Source of the DNA: Loxodes magnus
Taxonomy: Eukaryota; Ciliophora; Karyorelictea; Loxodida; Loxodidae
Direction: 5' to 3'
DNA: 64,000 nucleotides
NCBI GenBank assembly: GCA_946699065.1
Contig: CAMPDV010001214.1
Coordinates: 62,001 to 126,000 of the forward strand
A model generated the notes under the pieces. It had not been told where the DNA came from. It made no database searches and was given only the letters and a program-made list of their open reading frames with translations. Made by a program: the position numbers and the translations under genes. This document shows positions 1 to 11,229 of this stretch, one piece after another; positions within the stretch are counted from its first letter, which is position 1; each line of letters opens with the position of its first letter.

Positions 1-165
1 GATAGCAACACTGATAGATGTTTAAAAATATTTGACTCAACAGAAAGAAAACTTCTATTAGATCAATTAAAGAGAGTTAAACTGCCACTTGGACTAATAA
101 AAACCTTAGAGTTGTTTTACAAAAATCTAAATTCTTCATTTAGAATAGATGGAGATAAGTTTGCA
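1..165 (+). mobile_element. LINE reverse transcriptase fragment, cut by window start
   Basis: Frame 1 reads an RT segment containing IFDSTERKLLLDQLKRVKLP followed by LGLIKTLELFY. It aligns with the better preserved element at 23501-25435 (FDSIERRILFKQLRRVKLP), which continues into recognised RT motifs. This is the palm region just before the GVMQGSS motif. The match stops near base 155-165, where the sequence becomes the left end of repeat copy A, so the element is truncated there. The 5' part lies outside the window. The family assignment is firm by similarity to the internal paralogue; activity cannot be judged. Confidence 0.75.
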
Positions 166-2340
166 GGAAAGATTCTAAATATTTTTGACGATTTATTGCA
201 TCTTATAACCTATTTATTTTATATTTCCTCAAATTCTTGCACATTTTCAATTAATCTCATATAAAATTAAGTTTTGTTTTATAAATCAATTTGCAGGAAA
301 AAAATTATCTTTTTAAGCTATAATATCATCTTATCACTGTTTATCTTATAAAAGAATTGTTTTAATAATTAAGTTTTTATCTTTAAATAATCTAGCAATT
401 TTCAGTTGATATCATACTTTATGAATAAATATAATTACAATCTTTAAAATATTAATAAAATAGATCAATAAGGAAAAAATAATGACTATTTAATTAGAAA
501 ATGAATATGAAAACATTTTAATTTAATTTCTTGATAAGATATTTTAAATTAAAATAAGTGTTTAATCTTTTAAAAATCATATTTATTAAACCACTTTAAA
601 TATTATTATGTTTTGAATATTTAGTATCTTAAATTAAAAATTACTATATTGTATAATAACCAAACATTTATTAAAGGAATGTGAAATTAAAAATTATAAT
701 TTAGTTGTCTAATAATTTAGCATATAACAAAAATAGTTCATTATTAAGGTTGTTTATGAAATTGTGTACTATTAGCATTATTGGCTTAGTAGAAACTTTG
801 CTTTTTATTATGCTATATATGTTTCTTTTTATATTGTACGAAATATTTCCCATTTTTTATAGATATAATTATAATAGTTATTAACTTACACTTTGTATAT
901 TATTTTAATTAATACAAAAAATTAAAGCTTTTAACCTTTTTTGATATAATCAAAACTATATTGATTTCTTAATTATTTACACTTTCATTTTGCTAATTCT
1001 TATTATTTAATATTAGAATATAATTTTATTCTTATTTTAGATGGAATATAAGATAATTTACAAGAAAGTGAAGATTTTTATAATTTTCCATATATTCAAA
1101 TTATTTATATAGTTTACTAGCAAATGTTTCTTGACTGATATATAATCAATCAATTTTTTAAAAAAGCTTTCAACTTTAATAAAATAGCTTCATTAGAAAT
1201 TCAAATTTTAAGATTAATAAATAAAATCAATTTTCTACATGCACAGTAGATATGCTTAAGTTGCTTATAATCAGAAAGTTTATCTTTAAAGCTTTTCTTT
1301 TAATATTACAGAATGAGAAAAATTTTAAAGAGAAAAAATACTTAATATAGCAATTTTTCTTAAAAACTTGTTTTCCTCTTCTAAATTAGCATCTTTTCGC
1401 AAACTAAAAACAGATAGTTAGTCGTAGTAAGCTCTTTTCAAAACTCTTTTACTAATCTTAAATTTTTAATATTTTTATAATTATTATAATAAAGCAGAAT
1501 ATTTTTAAACTTGATTAATAAATTTTTGTTTCTTTATTTTATATAGTTAGGTTAGATATATTATTTAGATCCTTGTTTAATTACTTTTTTTAGACTCTTT
1601 GTAAATTGGCATAAAATTTATTATTACAGATGTATTTACCTCATTTTTTTTATTTGATTGATCATATTTTTATAAAGAGATTTTTTAGCTCTTTTTAGAT
1701 TAGTTATTTTTAAAAATTTACAATATCCATTAAAAAAATAGTTTTAAGCCCTCTTATAAAAAGAAATTTTACTGATTTTGTTTCTTCAAAAATTGTCATT
1801 TATTTTTTTATCTTTACTTCTTAAAAGTTATTTAAAAAACTTTTCAAATCTTTTAAAATTCTATCCTTTAAGAAAAGGATTTATCCACCCGAAATTCTTT
1901 TGTAGCGTATAACTCAGAGCGAAAAAAGGATAATTTTTTCACGATTTCATGGTTATTTTATTATATCTCCTTTTTTCTTGAGATCCTTTTCATTTAAGTA
2001 AATTATTATAATATTAAAAATTTTAAAACAAATTTTTTCATTTACTCAAAAAGATGTTCAAAATTAAAAATTGTAATTTTTCCAAAGCATAAACAATAAA
2101 TTTTTTTTATAATTTCAAACATAATTAACCTTATCAAAAATATACTTTTAAATAAAAAAGAAAAAAAGTTTTGATGAAAATTTTTCAAAAAATTTTCTTA
2201 AAAACAAAAATTTTTTATTTTATTTTTACAAAAAACCATTTCAACAAAAAAAATTTCCAAATTCTATTTTAATATAAAATTTTTTTAATTCCTATTTTTT
2301 CTCAAAAATTTTTTATATTTGGAATTTTTTCTTGAAATTT

Positions 2341-3060
2341 TATTTCTATTTTAAAATTTTTATCCCGAAATAATTAAATTTATTCCGTGCCGAAAATCTT
2401 TGGTAGTGTAAAACGCTGAGCAAAAAAACAAATTTTTTATTTTCATGAAATTTAAACTCTAAAATTGAAAGATAATGATAAATAAAAAACTTAATATCAA
2501 AAAATTTTATAATCCAATCGGAAACGAAACATATTAAAATAAAAATTTATTATTGAACTTAAACACAAGAATAAACAAATTTAAATAAATTTATTAACAT
2601 ATAACTTAAAAAATTAAATTACCATCCCAAAATTCAAAATTTTTTTAGTTTTAAGTCTATTTAAAAAAAAAACCTTTTTTACATATTAAAAAAATGTATC
2701 CCGTCCCAGAAATATTTATCAAAAAAAGTTTTCAAAAAAATTCCTTAAAAAAAATTTAAAGATTTTTAAAATTAATTTCCAAATTTTATTTCAAAAACGA
2801 TTTTAGATAATTATTTTCGAAATTATTTTAGAAACGCTTTTCTAAGAAATTTTTAAAAAAAATTTTTAAAATTACTTTCAAAATTTTTATTCCAATTTTA
2901 TAATTTTTTATCCCGAAATCAAAAAATTTATTCCTATTTAGAATTTTTTATCCCGAAATCAAAAAATTTATTCCGTCCCAGATATCTTTCATAGTATAAA
3001 ACGCTGAGAAAAAAGCAAATTTTTTATTTTCATGAAATTTAAACTCTAAAATTGAAAAAT
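2341..3060 (+). repeat. Internal subrepeats with a recurring GC-richer motif
   Basis: A block running from ttttttatcccgaaat through a motif of the type ccgaaaatctttggtagtg and aaacgctgag to tttaaactctaaaattgaaa occurs at about 2361-2480 and again at about 2940-3060. A 36-bp unit around tatcccgaaatcaaaaaa is also directly tandem at about 2903-2973. The same motif appears diverged at 1884-1925 and 7838-7862, in copies B and C, and reversed in copy D (50706-50745, 51000-51045, 51520-51560). No coding sense is visible. Confidence 0.6.
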
Positions 3061-3139
3061 AATGATAAATAAAAAACTTAATTTCAGAAAATTTTATAAT
3101 CCAATCGGAAACGAAAAATATTAAACTTAAATATTAAAA

Positions 3140-3245
3140 TTTTATAATATCAATAAATAATTAATAATTAATAATAATAATAATTAATAATTAATAATAA
3201 ATAATAATAATCAATCATAAAAAATAAATAATAAAAAAACAAAAT
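3140..3245. repeat. Low-complexity AAT/ATA tract
   Basis: Irregular aat and taataat units with no coding content. Equivalent tracts of different length lie in copy B (about 27615-27700), copy C (about 62895-62985) and, reversed, copy D (about 50520-50585). The length differences suggest slippage after the large repeat was duplicated. Confidence 0.7.
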
Positions 3246-3704
3246 TTAATTTAATTTAAAATAAATACTTAATTAAAATTTTTCAATTAATAATCAAAAT
3301 TATTAACTAACTTTAACCTTATAAATAATATTTTAACCACTTCACAAAAAAAATGAAAATTTATACTCAACTTGAAATTTTTACTAAATCTAAAAATATA
3401 TCCATAAAATTTTATAGCATAAATTTAAACTTTAACTTATTTCATGCTTTCATTTAACAAAATTATATTTTAAATATTTTTAAACATCACCACTTTAAAT
3501 CAACATACCTCACTAATTTCTATAACCTATCACTCAACCTTTTTTTTAAACCAATAATATTTAAGAATATAACAAATTTTTAATTAATAATTAAAAAACT
3601 TCATATAACTAAAAACATTATTAACATTAAACATTCATTTAAATGAATAATCAATATCTTATATCTTTAATCGAAAAATTAAATTAAGTCAAATAGCAAG
3701 TTAC

Positions 3705-4791
3705 TCAACTCGAAACCCTCCACTTTCTCACAGTATTGTCTCTAGCTCCCGATACCAACCATCTATTATCAACACTCAATGCTATAGACCATATTCATCC
3801 TGTATGCCCTTATAAAGTCTAGATACACTCACCCTTATCAAAGTTTCAAATCTTGATTGTTTTATCATCAGAACCAGAAAATATAACACTTGAATCAACA
3901 CTTAACTGAATACTACGTACACCTCTTACATGACCTTGAAGAGTACGAATACACTAACCGGAAGAGAAGTCCCATATCTTAATAGTCCTGTCACCAGAAC
4001 CTGATATTATATACCTATTATCCTTAGACACTATCACCGATAAAACTGAGTCTGAATGCCCAGTAAGATTTCGCACAAGCTGACCAGTCTAGAAATCCCA
4101 AATCTTTATAGTTGTATCACCAGATCCCGATATAATATATCTAGAGTCATAGGAGAGTACTACCGATCAAATTCAGTGAGTATGCCCCGTTATAGTTCTT
4201 TGGAGAGCACCATTGTGGAAATTTCAGATCTTTATAGTGTTATTGTAAGATCCCGATACAATATAGCTAGAGTCTGGGGAGATTACTACTGATCTAACTG
4301 AGGAAGTATGCCCCGTTATAGTTCTTATGAGAGCACCAGTCTATAAGCTTCAGATCTTGATCGTGTTATCAGCAGATCCTGATACTATATAGCTAGAGTC
4401 AGGGGAGATTACTACCGATAAAACTTCAGAAGTATGTCCTGTTATAGTTCTTATGAGAGTACCTGTCTGGAAATTCCAGATCTTTATCGAATATTCAGGA
4501 TAGTCCGAACCTGATACAATTCAATTCATATCACTTGATATGGCTACCGATAACACAGCTGAAGAGTGACCAGTGAGGGCTTAGTCTAAAAAATATTAAA
4601 GAAATACCTTTACTTTGGTCATAACTGATCTTATTTATTAACTTTTAGTAGCATAAGTTAGGCAGAATTTCATACTTAAAATGAAGTAGAGATATTTTCC
4701 CTAGGATGTGACTTCTCGCTCTTAAGAGTTTTCTTAAAAAAATAATTTTAGTAAATTGCTTTTCTTTTTTCTCCGTTTATCTTTTCTCCAT
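3705..4791 (-). CDS. WD40-repeat protein, copy A
   Basis: Minus-strand gene starting at the ATG at 4791-4789, with a predicted 22-nt GT..AG intron at 4586-4607 and a TGA stop at 3707-3705 (about 354 codons). The basic N-terminal segment of about 60 residues is followed by seven WD40 blades with repeated GH..SVLS, YIVSGS and TIKIW motifs. Removing the intron restores the frame exactly into the first blade (ALTGHSS). Exon 2 is 881 nt, identical in length to copies B and D. Seven in-frame TGAs (complements at 4521, 4350, 4224, 4173, 4167, 3846 and 3795) sit where blades carry Trp, for example IKI-TGA-NF and GHTG-TGA-IWS; six other Trp are TGG. WD40 propellers are scaffolds for protein binding; the partner is unknown. 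It reads as intact if UGA means Trp, and as a relic if UGA is only a stop. Confidence 0.85.
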
Positions 4792-6344
4792 TTTAATTTT
4801 TATAACTTACTTCAATAAATATTTAATTAAAATAACTCAATGAATTTTACTTACTTAATTTCAATATAATTAAACAATTAAATTATTTATTAAGCATACT
4901 TATAAATATCTTATTAAACATTGATTTTTCTATTTCTGTCTTAAAACAAGACAAGATATTAAACTAATAGTGTACAAACTTTTATAATTTTAATTATTTT
5001 ATATCCTTTTACTTTTAAATAAAAGGATAAATTATTATTTCAAAAGTTTTATAACGAAGAATTTATATCCCTATTATAATAACTTTAATATGCATTTATT
5101 AATTACAACTTATTTGTGCTTTAAATCAAAGACTCTTAATAAAGAAACCTTATTTCTTTATAGACCCTTTTATATGATAAATAAAATATTACAATTCTTT
5201 AAATCTACTGTTATTCATTATTATTTTTCACTTACATTTAATCAAAAAATTATTTCTTTAAGCTTTTTATTAATTAAAAAAATGAAATAAATCAAGTTTC
5301 TTATTAATTAGTTTGAATAGATATTAAAAAACATAAAATTATTTAAAACAAAGCATTTTTAGAATTTATAATATAAACTCTTTTAATTGTCCACTTTTTT
5401 ACTACTATTTAATTAAAACTTTTTATTTATAAAAGTCTCTCTTATAATAATAAACTAATATAATTACTTATAATGTTGATTCTAAGCAAAATATATAAAT
5501 GTAATAAATATAAGTAGTAGAAAGTAAATATTTAAACTAGCTATAAATGATGTATCACTAATTTTATCTTACAATTATTAAATAGTAATATTTAATTTTA
5601 TTATTAAAATAAGCTTTAATATGTTTAATTATATCTATTAAATACTTAAAATTTTATCCTTTTAGCTTTATTAGTTATTAATTAATTTCTCTTTAATTTA
5701 GATATTAGATTAGTTATAATTAATACATTTAGATAACTTTCTATTTTATAGCAAACTAATATTATATTAATTATTTATGTTATTTTTGTAATTACCATTT
5801 CTAATTAATAATACCTAAATTATTCTAGATTATTTAAAGATAAAAACTTAATTCTATTATTATATACAAATCTATATTATATTGCTACCACTATTAATAC
5901 TCTCTTTATTAAAATTAGTTGTTTGATATTTAGAAAATTATAAGTTTTTTTAAGAAAGCATATTTTTAATATATTCTATTATTATTTTCTGAATTAATAG
6001 AAAGAGTAAACTTAACATAATATGTTTCTTTGTAGTATGAGATAATATAAGTATTAGATTAGCTAATATAAGCTATTTAAAACTAAAATTAAAGCCACAA
6101 TAAATCCTAGTTGGTTTTAGTCATAAAATTTAAAAAGAATACAGTCTTTAGTAGTAATAAGAAAGTATTTAAATAAACATAATGAAAGTGAGAAAAAAAT
6201 TAAACCTACAAGATAAGAGTTTTAAAGCTTAAATTTAAATTTATTAATTAAAAGATTTAAGAATATCATTTGCTATCTAGAATGAAATAGCTGCTAAACT
6301 TTAATTTTTTTCTGAATAAATTAAAATAATCAATTGCAACCAAA

Positions 6345-6663
6345 AGGCATGCTTGATATTTAAAAAATATTTAAGTTTACAAGTAGTTACAAATTGGATA
6401 TTGAGCATGGTTTAACAAGTACTTCTTAAGAAAAATAGAATAACAAAAGTTTTATAGAAGAATAAATATTATAGAATTCCAGTGCTTCTAAATAGAAAAA
6501 AAAGAAATCACTAAAATTTAATTAATCAAAGTCTTAAATAAAAAAGCTGTGAATAAATGAGAAATGTACATGTCCAAAGTGGTTGCCAAAATGTCTACTT
6601 TGAACTTATAAATCTAAGAATTGTCCTTTTGAAAAAACAAAAAAATGTAAATCCTTCTAGAAC
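6345..6663 (+). CDS. Possible Cys-rich protein in repeat copy A
   Basis: With UAR as Gln the plus strand reads a hydrophilic Q/N/K-rich segment (DIEHGLTSTSQEKQNNKSF) followed by a cysteine cluster: CTCPKWLPKC, then KNCPFEKTKKCKSF. The spacing looks metal-binding, but I cannot assign a family. The same reading, including most cysteines, persists in copy B (30807-31125) despite many base differences, which modestly supports coding. One Cys is Tyr in copy B. No start or end is assigned; flanking sequence is AT-rich and unreadable. Confidence 0.35.
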
Positions 6664-7410
6664 TAGAATATCCAATGGCTTTTATAAAATTTAGATTGAA
6701 ATATTCATGCAATAGCTCGAGATCTAAATTTTCGAAGTAGCATAATTTTACACACTCTTTAAGTTTTTCAATTTCTTGATTATCTTAAATCAAAAATTTT
6801 CAGTTACGTTTATTTTTTATTCTCTTAGGAATATAAAAATTGCTGTTTTTTTCTCCAACTTTGCAATATCTTAGATTGAATTTGCTACTTCATTCACTAC
6901 ACTATTCAATAGGCATAAATTTAAATCCAAAAACTACAACATTCATACTTTATTCTCTTGAAAACATTATCAGTCTAATCCTTTAAAGCTCTATATGCTT
7001 AACTTCCCTTTTCTTAATTTAGATCATATTACCCTAATTGATTTTCCTTATATCTTTAAGCTAAAATAAACCTAAAATATTAACTACCATAAAAAAGCAT
7101 TAAAGCTAGATTTTATTTTTAAATTAGTTTAATATACTTATTAGCAAATATCTTGTAAATAAAAGCTTAGAATGAAATATATAGTATATTTAAAGGTTTA
7201 ATGTATCTTGTTAGTTTATTAAGATACATAAATAAGAAGTATTATACAGAATTAGGCTATCTTTAATTAAAGATACTGAGTCTAGTAATCTTAATAATAT
7301 ATTAATTTAACTAGTAATGCTCCAATAAATAATCAATTAAATACTTTAATGGATTTATTAACTCTGAGGCTAGTACTTTGAAGTTGTTTTTTTGGTCAGT
7401 TTGAACTTGC

Positions 7411-7960
7411 TTTCTTCTCTAATCATTTCAATTTACTGCTCATTGATATGTAGTTCCTCGCTCTTACACTTAGTTTGTCTTTCTTTAACATAAATTTTAA
7501 GAAGATAAACTGAAAGAAACTAAGCCAGCAACTAAACTATCTTAATTGATTCATATAAGCAAACAGCTACTTTGAAGTTAAATCTACTTCTTAGCTTCAA
7601 TAATGTAAATCTTCTAAAAAAGAATCATATGAAGTTGTCTATTTTCTTTTACGAAAAGCTTTAAAATAAATCTATCAAATTTTTTTGTTTTAAGCTCCAG
7701 ATTCCACTTATTAGGTAAGTAAATGATATATATGTTCCTTAATCCTTAAATCTTATAGCTTAAATTGATTATTTTTTTGCTTTTTTCTTCCCTTTCAAAG
7801 AAAGTTGCTTATTATCTTTTTACTGCTAGATTAAACTCCTCATTGTAGCGTAGCTCTGAGACTAAACTTGCAATTTAAAAAATTGAAGGTAGGGAGTTTA
7901 AAAATTTTTTACAAGTTAGTTTTACTTGGCAGTTATATTCAACATGTTAAAAGTAATAGG
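7411..7960. other. AT-rich spacer right of repeat copy A
   Basis: No gene recognised. It contains one diverged occurrence of the recurring motif of the large repeat (tcattgtagcgtagctctgag, at about 7840-7860). Confidence 0.5.
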
Positions 7961-8678
7961 AGACTCATTGAGATTCTTTAATTTTAAATATCTATCGTTG
8001 ATGGGATATTCCTATACTTTTTTCTTTTTTTAATTCCTTTAGTTCAAACTATTCTTTCATAGTAATAATTCTTCTAAACCTCTGATGGTTTTATCAGATA
8101 ATCTTTAAACTATATTTAGTTTCTTTCAAATCTACCCGTTTATATCCAACGAGGTCTGGATTAAAAGCTAACCGTCTATTTCGTTTCTATCTTTGAAGAT
8201 GTGACTTTATTTTAAAGATTAAGTTTCATACTGGGAATGTTTTGTTTTTGGTATTTCGTCTTTTTCTGTTTCTTTGATTTTATTCGGGTATCAGGCTTAA
8301 TATTATATATATCAAAATATAGCGAAAAAACTTCCAAAGCTTGATTAGTCTTCTATATATTTTTCTGTTTATCAAGCATTTCTAACTACAAAAATATCGC
8401 AATTCTAGCAATGAAGTTAAGTAGAAATCAGACAGCAATTTAATGTTCTCCGCAGCCTTCATCAAAGAGTTCAAAATTTTTAGCAATCCTTAGAGAAATT
8501 AACATCACTAATAAGAATCTCTCGTTTGGAAGTATTTGAGGCTTTTAAATATTTCTTAGATGAATTCATAGACAAAACCAGTCAAGCAATTAATGACAAA
8601 TATAAGATTGTCCAAATACCTCGCTTTATCTTAATTTTAAGCTCATTCTTAGTGTCTATTATTTGCTTCATTCAACAT
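7960..8678 (-). CDS. Hypothetical basic/coiled-coil protein (possible ORF1-like)
   Basis: Two overlapping minus-strand readings are plausible. The longer begins at the ATG at 8678 and reads about 240 codons, ending in a strongly basic region (NQRNRKRRNTKNK) and a charged helical tail (MKEQFELKELKKEKS). A second frame contains RIAKNFELFDEG and TRIKSKKQKKTKYQKQ. The first of these resembles RIAKNFRISRKN of the gene at 22310-23116; the second resembles NKTRIKASKNQKQ in the reading at 43690-44115. This suggests a frame-shifted member of the same multicopy family. No enzymatic motif is seen. The exact frame is uncertain. Confidence 0.35.
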
Positions 8679-8679
8679 T

Positions 8680-10015
8680 CTCTACTTTTTACTAAAATTT
8701 GGACTATAGAAATTGATATCTGACTCTGTCTTTTAGATCACTGTTTCTTATTAGAATAGAATTAAATTTTCATCTTGCTGACTTTTCTTTAATGTTCCTT
8801 TATTCACCATATAAAGATCTAAAGGAATTGCCAATAAACAACTTCAAGTAAGTTTTTAAGCTTCACATATTACTAGACTAGACTAAGGTTTTTATTAGAT
8901 CTCACTATCTTGAATCTATTAAACTGATTGGTATTCAAACGTAGTAAGCTAATTACACCTCACTCACTATAACTACAAATAATGGTAAACCTTAATATAT
9001 TTAAAAGAAGTAAAAGCTTGTTATTTTAATAGCAACTTATTTTAACCTAAATAGACAAATAATTAGATATTAAAGTAGCAAGGATATAAGATTAACAACC
9101 TAGCTTAATTAACTAATCACTATATCCTAATTTTAATAGCCTAGCATTATTATATTACAGTTACTAAGACTATTAGCAACCCTTTATTTTAACAAAGCAG
9201 CTTATTAGTATTATATATTTAGTGCTTTAATGTAAAGACTATAAGAGATATACTTATAACATTTAAATAATTATTAACCATGTATCTTAGTAATAGCACA
9301 TCTATATACTATTGTAGAACTTTTAATTTTATAGTGGAAATAGTTAATATGCTTAATTTATTATATTTTTGGTTATTAAACAATATAATGCTAAAAAGGC
9401 TAAAGACTTTTTTAAAAAAACTAATACAAAATTTTATCCTTCAAACAAATTCCTGGAATACAAATTCTATCAATATTGGAATTTTCGCAAAAGATTTACC
9501 CAATAGGTGGAAAATTCTAAAGAGCCTTAAATGATTATTTCTTTTATCCATAGGCTATTAGCAAACAGACTTGAATAATATTGTACGACTTTATAATTAT
9601 AATATGTTAGATTAAAAGTGAAGATTAGTAAGATTCTTAAGAAATAATATAACTAGGAATAAAGCTAAAATATCAATTCCATTTTGAGGGTTTCTAATAC
9701 TTATTTACTAATAAGTATCGAATAGCATTTATTTGATAATTATAAACTTGATAGTGTTTGTTTAATATAATATAGAGAAGGTATTAAAACATTTTGTTAA
9801 AAGTAATAATTAGCTAAACTTAAATAAGTCAAAATAATAATAGAAAACAAAGATTTATTATTTGCTATTAAGCTTCTTATATTAGTTATAAACTTAATTA
9901 ATTAATATAAGCCATATATTAGACCAGCTAATACCAAAATAATTACTATCACTAAAAGAATGTAGTTTTACCATGCTTTTTCCTTACTAAAAATTAATAA
10001 ATAATAGAATTCCAT
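8680..10015. other. AT-rich interval without recognisable gene
   Basis: Both strands are open in several frames only because UAR is sense. I found no motif or paralogue. Confidence 0.4.
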
Positions 10016-10019
10016 TAAG

Positions 10020-10830
10020 CTCCTTTTCTCTTACTCTTCTGATGTTTCCTTCTTAAAATAAGGATAATTTTATTTTTCTGCTATTTGGCAATTGTTTTTT
10101 CCCTGAATCGTAACATCTAAGTGTTTATCACCTCGACAAATATGTAAACCTTTCAGAAATTTATTTTGTTCTTCTTTATTTTAGCTCTCATTTACTAATG
10201 AAAAGGTTTGTTTATAAATCTGCACCTTAAAATAGTAAATTTTACCTATCTCTGCCTATTCCTTCATTTCTTGTATATGCACAATTGTTTAAGCTCTGTG
10301 TTATTCCGTAATTTTTTATACTCTTCTAAATAGTCAGAGTTAGTTTCAATTACCTTCTAGAAGTTATGTAAAAAATGCCCGCTTACTTTCTCTGCTTTTA
10401 CTCAAAAGGATGTTCATTTCTTCTATATCTTTCTATCTATATTTATAATATCGCTATTCATTCTATTAGCTGTTGCTAACTTATTCGACTTCACTCTATT
10501 TATTGTCAATCTTTTCTGAATTAATGTGGATTATAATATTTTGCTTTAAAAGCTTTTTTACTGCAAAACTTAATGGTTTTCTTTGGTTTACTCTTACAGT
10601 TTTATTCTCTATGGAGCACAAATTTTTTCATCGATTGCTACTTCTTTTTGAGTTTAATCTTGCTAACATGCTTATCCTGTCTCTTCATTATACCAAGAAA
10701 CCTTTGGTTTTTCTTCTCGTTTTGGTATAAAATTCAGACCCGCTTACAGTTCCACGAAAGACTCTTATATCTGTTAGTAAATTTACATTTGAAGCTTTTT
10801 ATTCTCTCATCCAATTTTTAGAAAAGCCTC
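10020..10830 (-). CDS. Hypothetical Lys/Gln-rich protein, frame broken once
   Basis: The 5' part (about 10800-10460) reads a basic, Cys-containing segment (KKFVLHREQNC, FCSKKAFKAKYYNPHQF). After a change of frame near 10420 the 3' part reads QIYKQTFSLVNESQNKEEQ and LKGLHICRGDKHLDVTIQG. The composition is protein-like and unlike the opposite strand, which is a run of Phe/Leu. UGA falls at plausible Trp positions (LLEGNWNQLW). A tiny intron or a 1-nt indel could explain the frame change. No family recognised. Confidence 0.35.
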
Positions 10831-11229
10831 AACATCTGCTATAAGCATAGTTCAAAGATAAAATCAAAAATTTAATTTCTATTTTTATTTATTTTTCTTA
10901 CAGATGAAATCATAAGTAAATTAAGCCAATATGCTACAATCTTCAATGTCTTTATTTTTTATTATATAAAAGTAAGAAAAAAACCTAATTTTATTTAAAA
11001 AATAGATTTAAGTAGCTCAAAAAGTAGATCTTTCTTGAAGGAATATCTTTAAATAAATACATTAAACTGCAATAATAATAAAAGCTACAAATTTAGCTTT
11101 ATAGACTAAAATGAGAAGCCTGTTTTTTAATTGCTAGAGTGGTAGACTAGAATATTAATTTATATATAGATTCATTTATAAGATTAAATATTTAAAAATA
11201 CAAGAAAGATATGAATGTCCAAAAGTACG

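Larger units (their letters stand above)
155..7410 (+). repeat. Large WD40-bearing repeat, copy A (about 7.2 kb)
   Basis: Long stretches are near-identical to 25487-31978 (copy B), to 60790-64000 (copy C, cut by the window end) and, inverted, to 47860-51580 (copy D). The left end shares the string gataagtttgcag with copy C, and in both copies LINE sequence lies immediately outside. The right end, shared with copy B, is near tttgaacttgct. The segment contains one WD40 gene on the minus strand, AT-rich spacers, tandem subrepeats and a possible Cys-rich reading frame. I see no transposase and no terminal inverted repeats, so segmental duplication and a non-autonomous mobile unit remain equally open. 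Confidence 0.85.

Noticed and set aside
4056-4292. Plus-strand frames over WD40 copies (also 28535-28735, 63797-63997, and minus 49454-49654 and 49801-49995)
   Set aside because: Antisense shadows of the WD40 gene; their resemblance to each other follows from the blades on the other strand.
5090-5290. Plus-strand 66-codon frame in repeat copy A
   Set aside because: Hydrophobic AT-driven composition; the frame is broken in copies B and D.
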